Shown piece by piece: positions 23,716 through 23,942 of a stretch of 23,942 nt of DNA. The translations under genes were made by a program, and so were the position numbers. Position 1 is the stretch's first letter. Each line of letters begins with the position of its first letter. The DNA comes from Chrysochromulina tobinii (taxonomy: Eukaryota > Haptophyta > Prymnesiales > Chrysochromulinaceae). Location: NCBI GenBank assembly GCA_001275005.1, contig JWZX01002991.1, positions 1 through 23,942 on the forward strand, in the 5' to 3' direction. The notes beneath the pieces were generated by a model. The model did no database searches and was not told the origin of the DNA. It saw only the letters and a program-made list of their open reading frames with translations.

Positions 23716-23942
23716 TACTTCACCCTGCTGCACGTGATCAAGACGCCGTCCATCGACTCTGAGGGCAAGGTAATCGAGGGCGAGATCAGCAAGCACGTGA
23801 TCGATCACGTACTGCACGGCGGCTGCTACGGGCGCATCGGTGGCGGGCAGACGCTCACGGTCAAGGTCGGCGCGGAGGCGCAGAAGCAATACCACCGCGC
23901 GCTCGGCTTCGACATCATCACCACCGACTGCGAGGAGGTGGT
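23716..23942 (+). CDS. Partial exon of an unrecognised protein, running off the right edge
   Basis: An open frame on the plus strand with strongly GC-ending codons and protein-like composition, about 75 residues: YFTLLHVIKTPSIDSEGK, then EGEISKHVIDHVLHGGCYGR, QTLTVKVGAEAQKQYHRALG and FDIITTDCEE. There is no ATG in it and an in-frame stop lies at 23707-23709, so it must be an internal or second exon reached through an acceptor at the end of the TTAAG repeat, or a fragment of a damaged gene. I do not recognise the family. No signal peptide or membrane segment is seen. Confidence 0.6.

Overview
This window looks like nuclear DNA from a GC-rich, gene-dense unicellular eukaryote, most likely an alga. 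The protein families are eukaryotic: histone deacetylase, SET plus CW-type chromatin protein, TAPT1-family membrane protein, protein disulfide isomerase, kelch, C2 and EF-hand proteins. One gene closely resembles the plastid D-ribulose kinase of plants and cyanobacteria, and it begins with a signal-peptide-like leader. Most genes are single-exon with GC-ending codons and alanine-rich low-complexity linkers. A haptophyte is my best guess, but that is inference from style and not proven. There is no sign of operons, tRNA, rRNA, CRISPR or a recognisable transposon. || Layout, left to right. A glycosyltransferase-like gene (minus) runs off the left edge into a poly-glycine tract. It is followed by a short PDI (minus) and a secreted kelch protein (minus). 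The kelch gene is divergent from a large FHA-SET-CW chromatin gene (4195-7200, plus). That gene converges on an EF-hand/C2 protein with a proline-threonine minisatellite linker (minus). Next is an SGNH-hydrolase-like gene (minus) whose reading frame is broken between the catalytic serine block and the rest. A divergent EF-hand coiled-coil protein (plus) converges on a D-ribulose kinase (minus). Then come an unrecognised gene (minus) and a long class II-like histone deacetylase (minus) with a repeat-ridden 3' region. The deacetylase shares a 136-bp divergent promoter with a TAPT1-family gene (plus). A TLC-like multi-membrane protein (plus) and a coiled-coil/SH3-like gene (minus) with one clear intron follow. 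The window ends in a partial exon (plus) just after a TTAAG repeat. || Genes working together: two are chromatin modifiers (SET-CW and HDAC) and two are Ca2+-linked (EF-hand/C2, EF-hand), but nothing shows co-regulation beyond the divergent promoters. The most interesting observations are the FHA-SET-CW domain combination with a degenerate SET asparagine-histidine motif, and a 121-bp intron built entirely from a duplicated exon end plus a 10-bp minisatellite, a snapshot of probable intron birth. A similar duplication pattern lies at the 3' end of the deacetylase.
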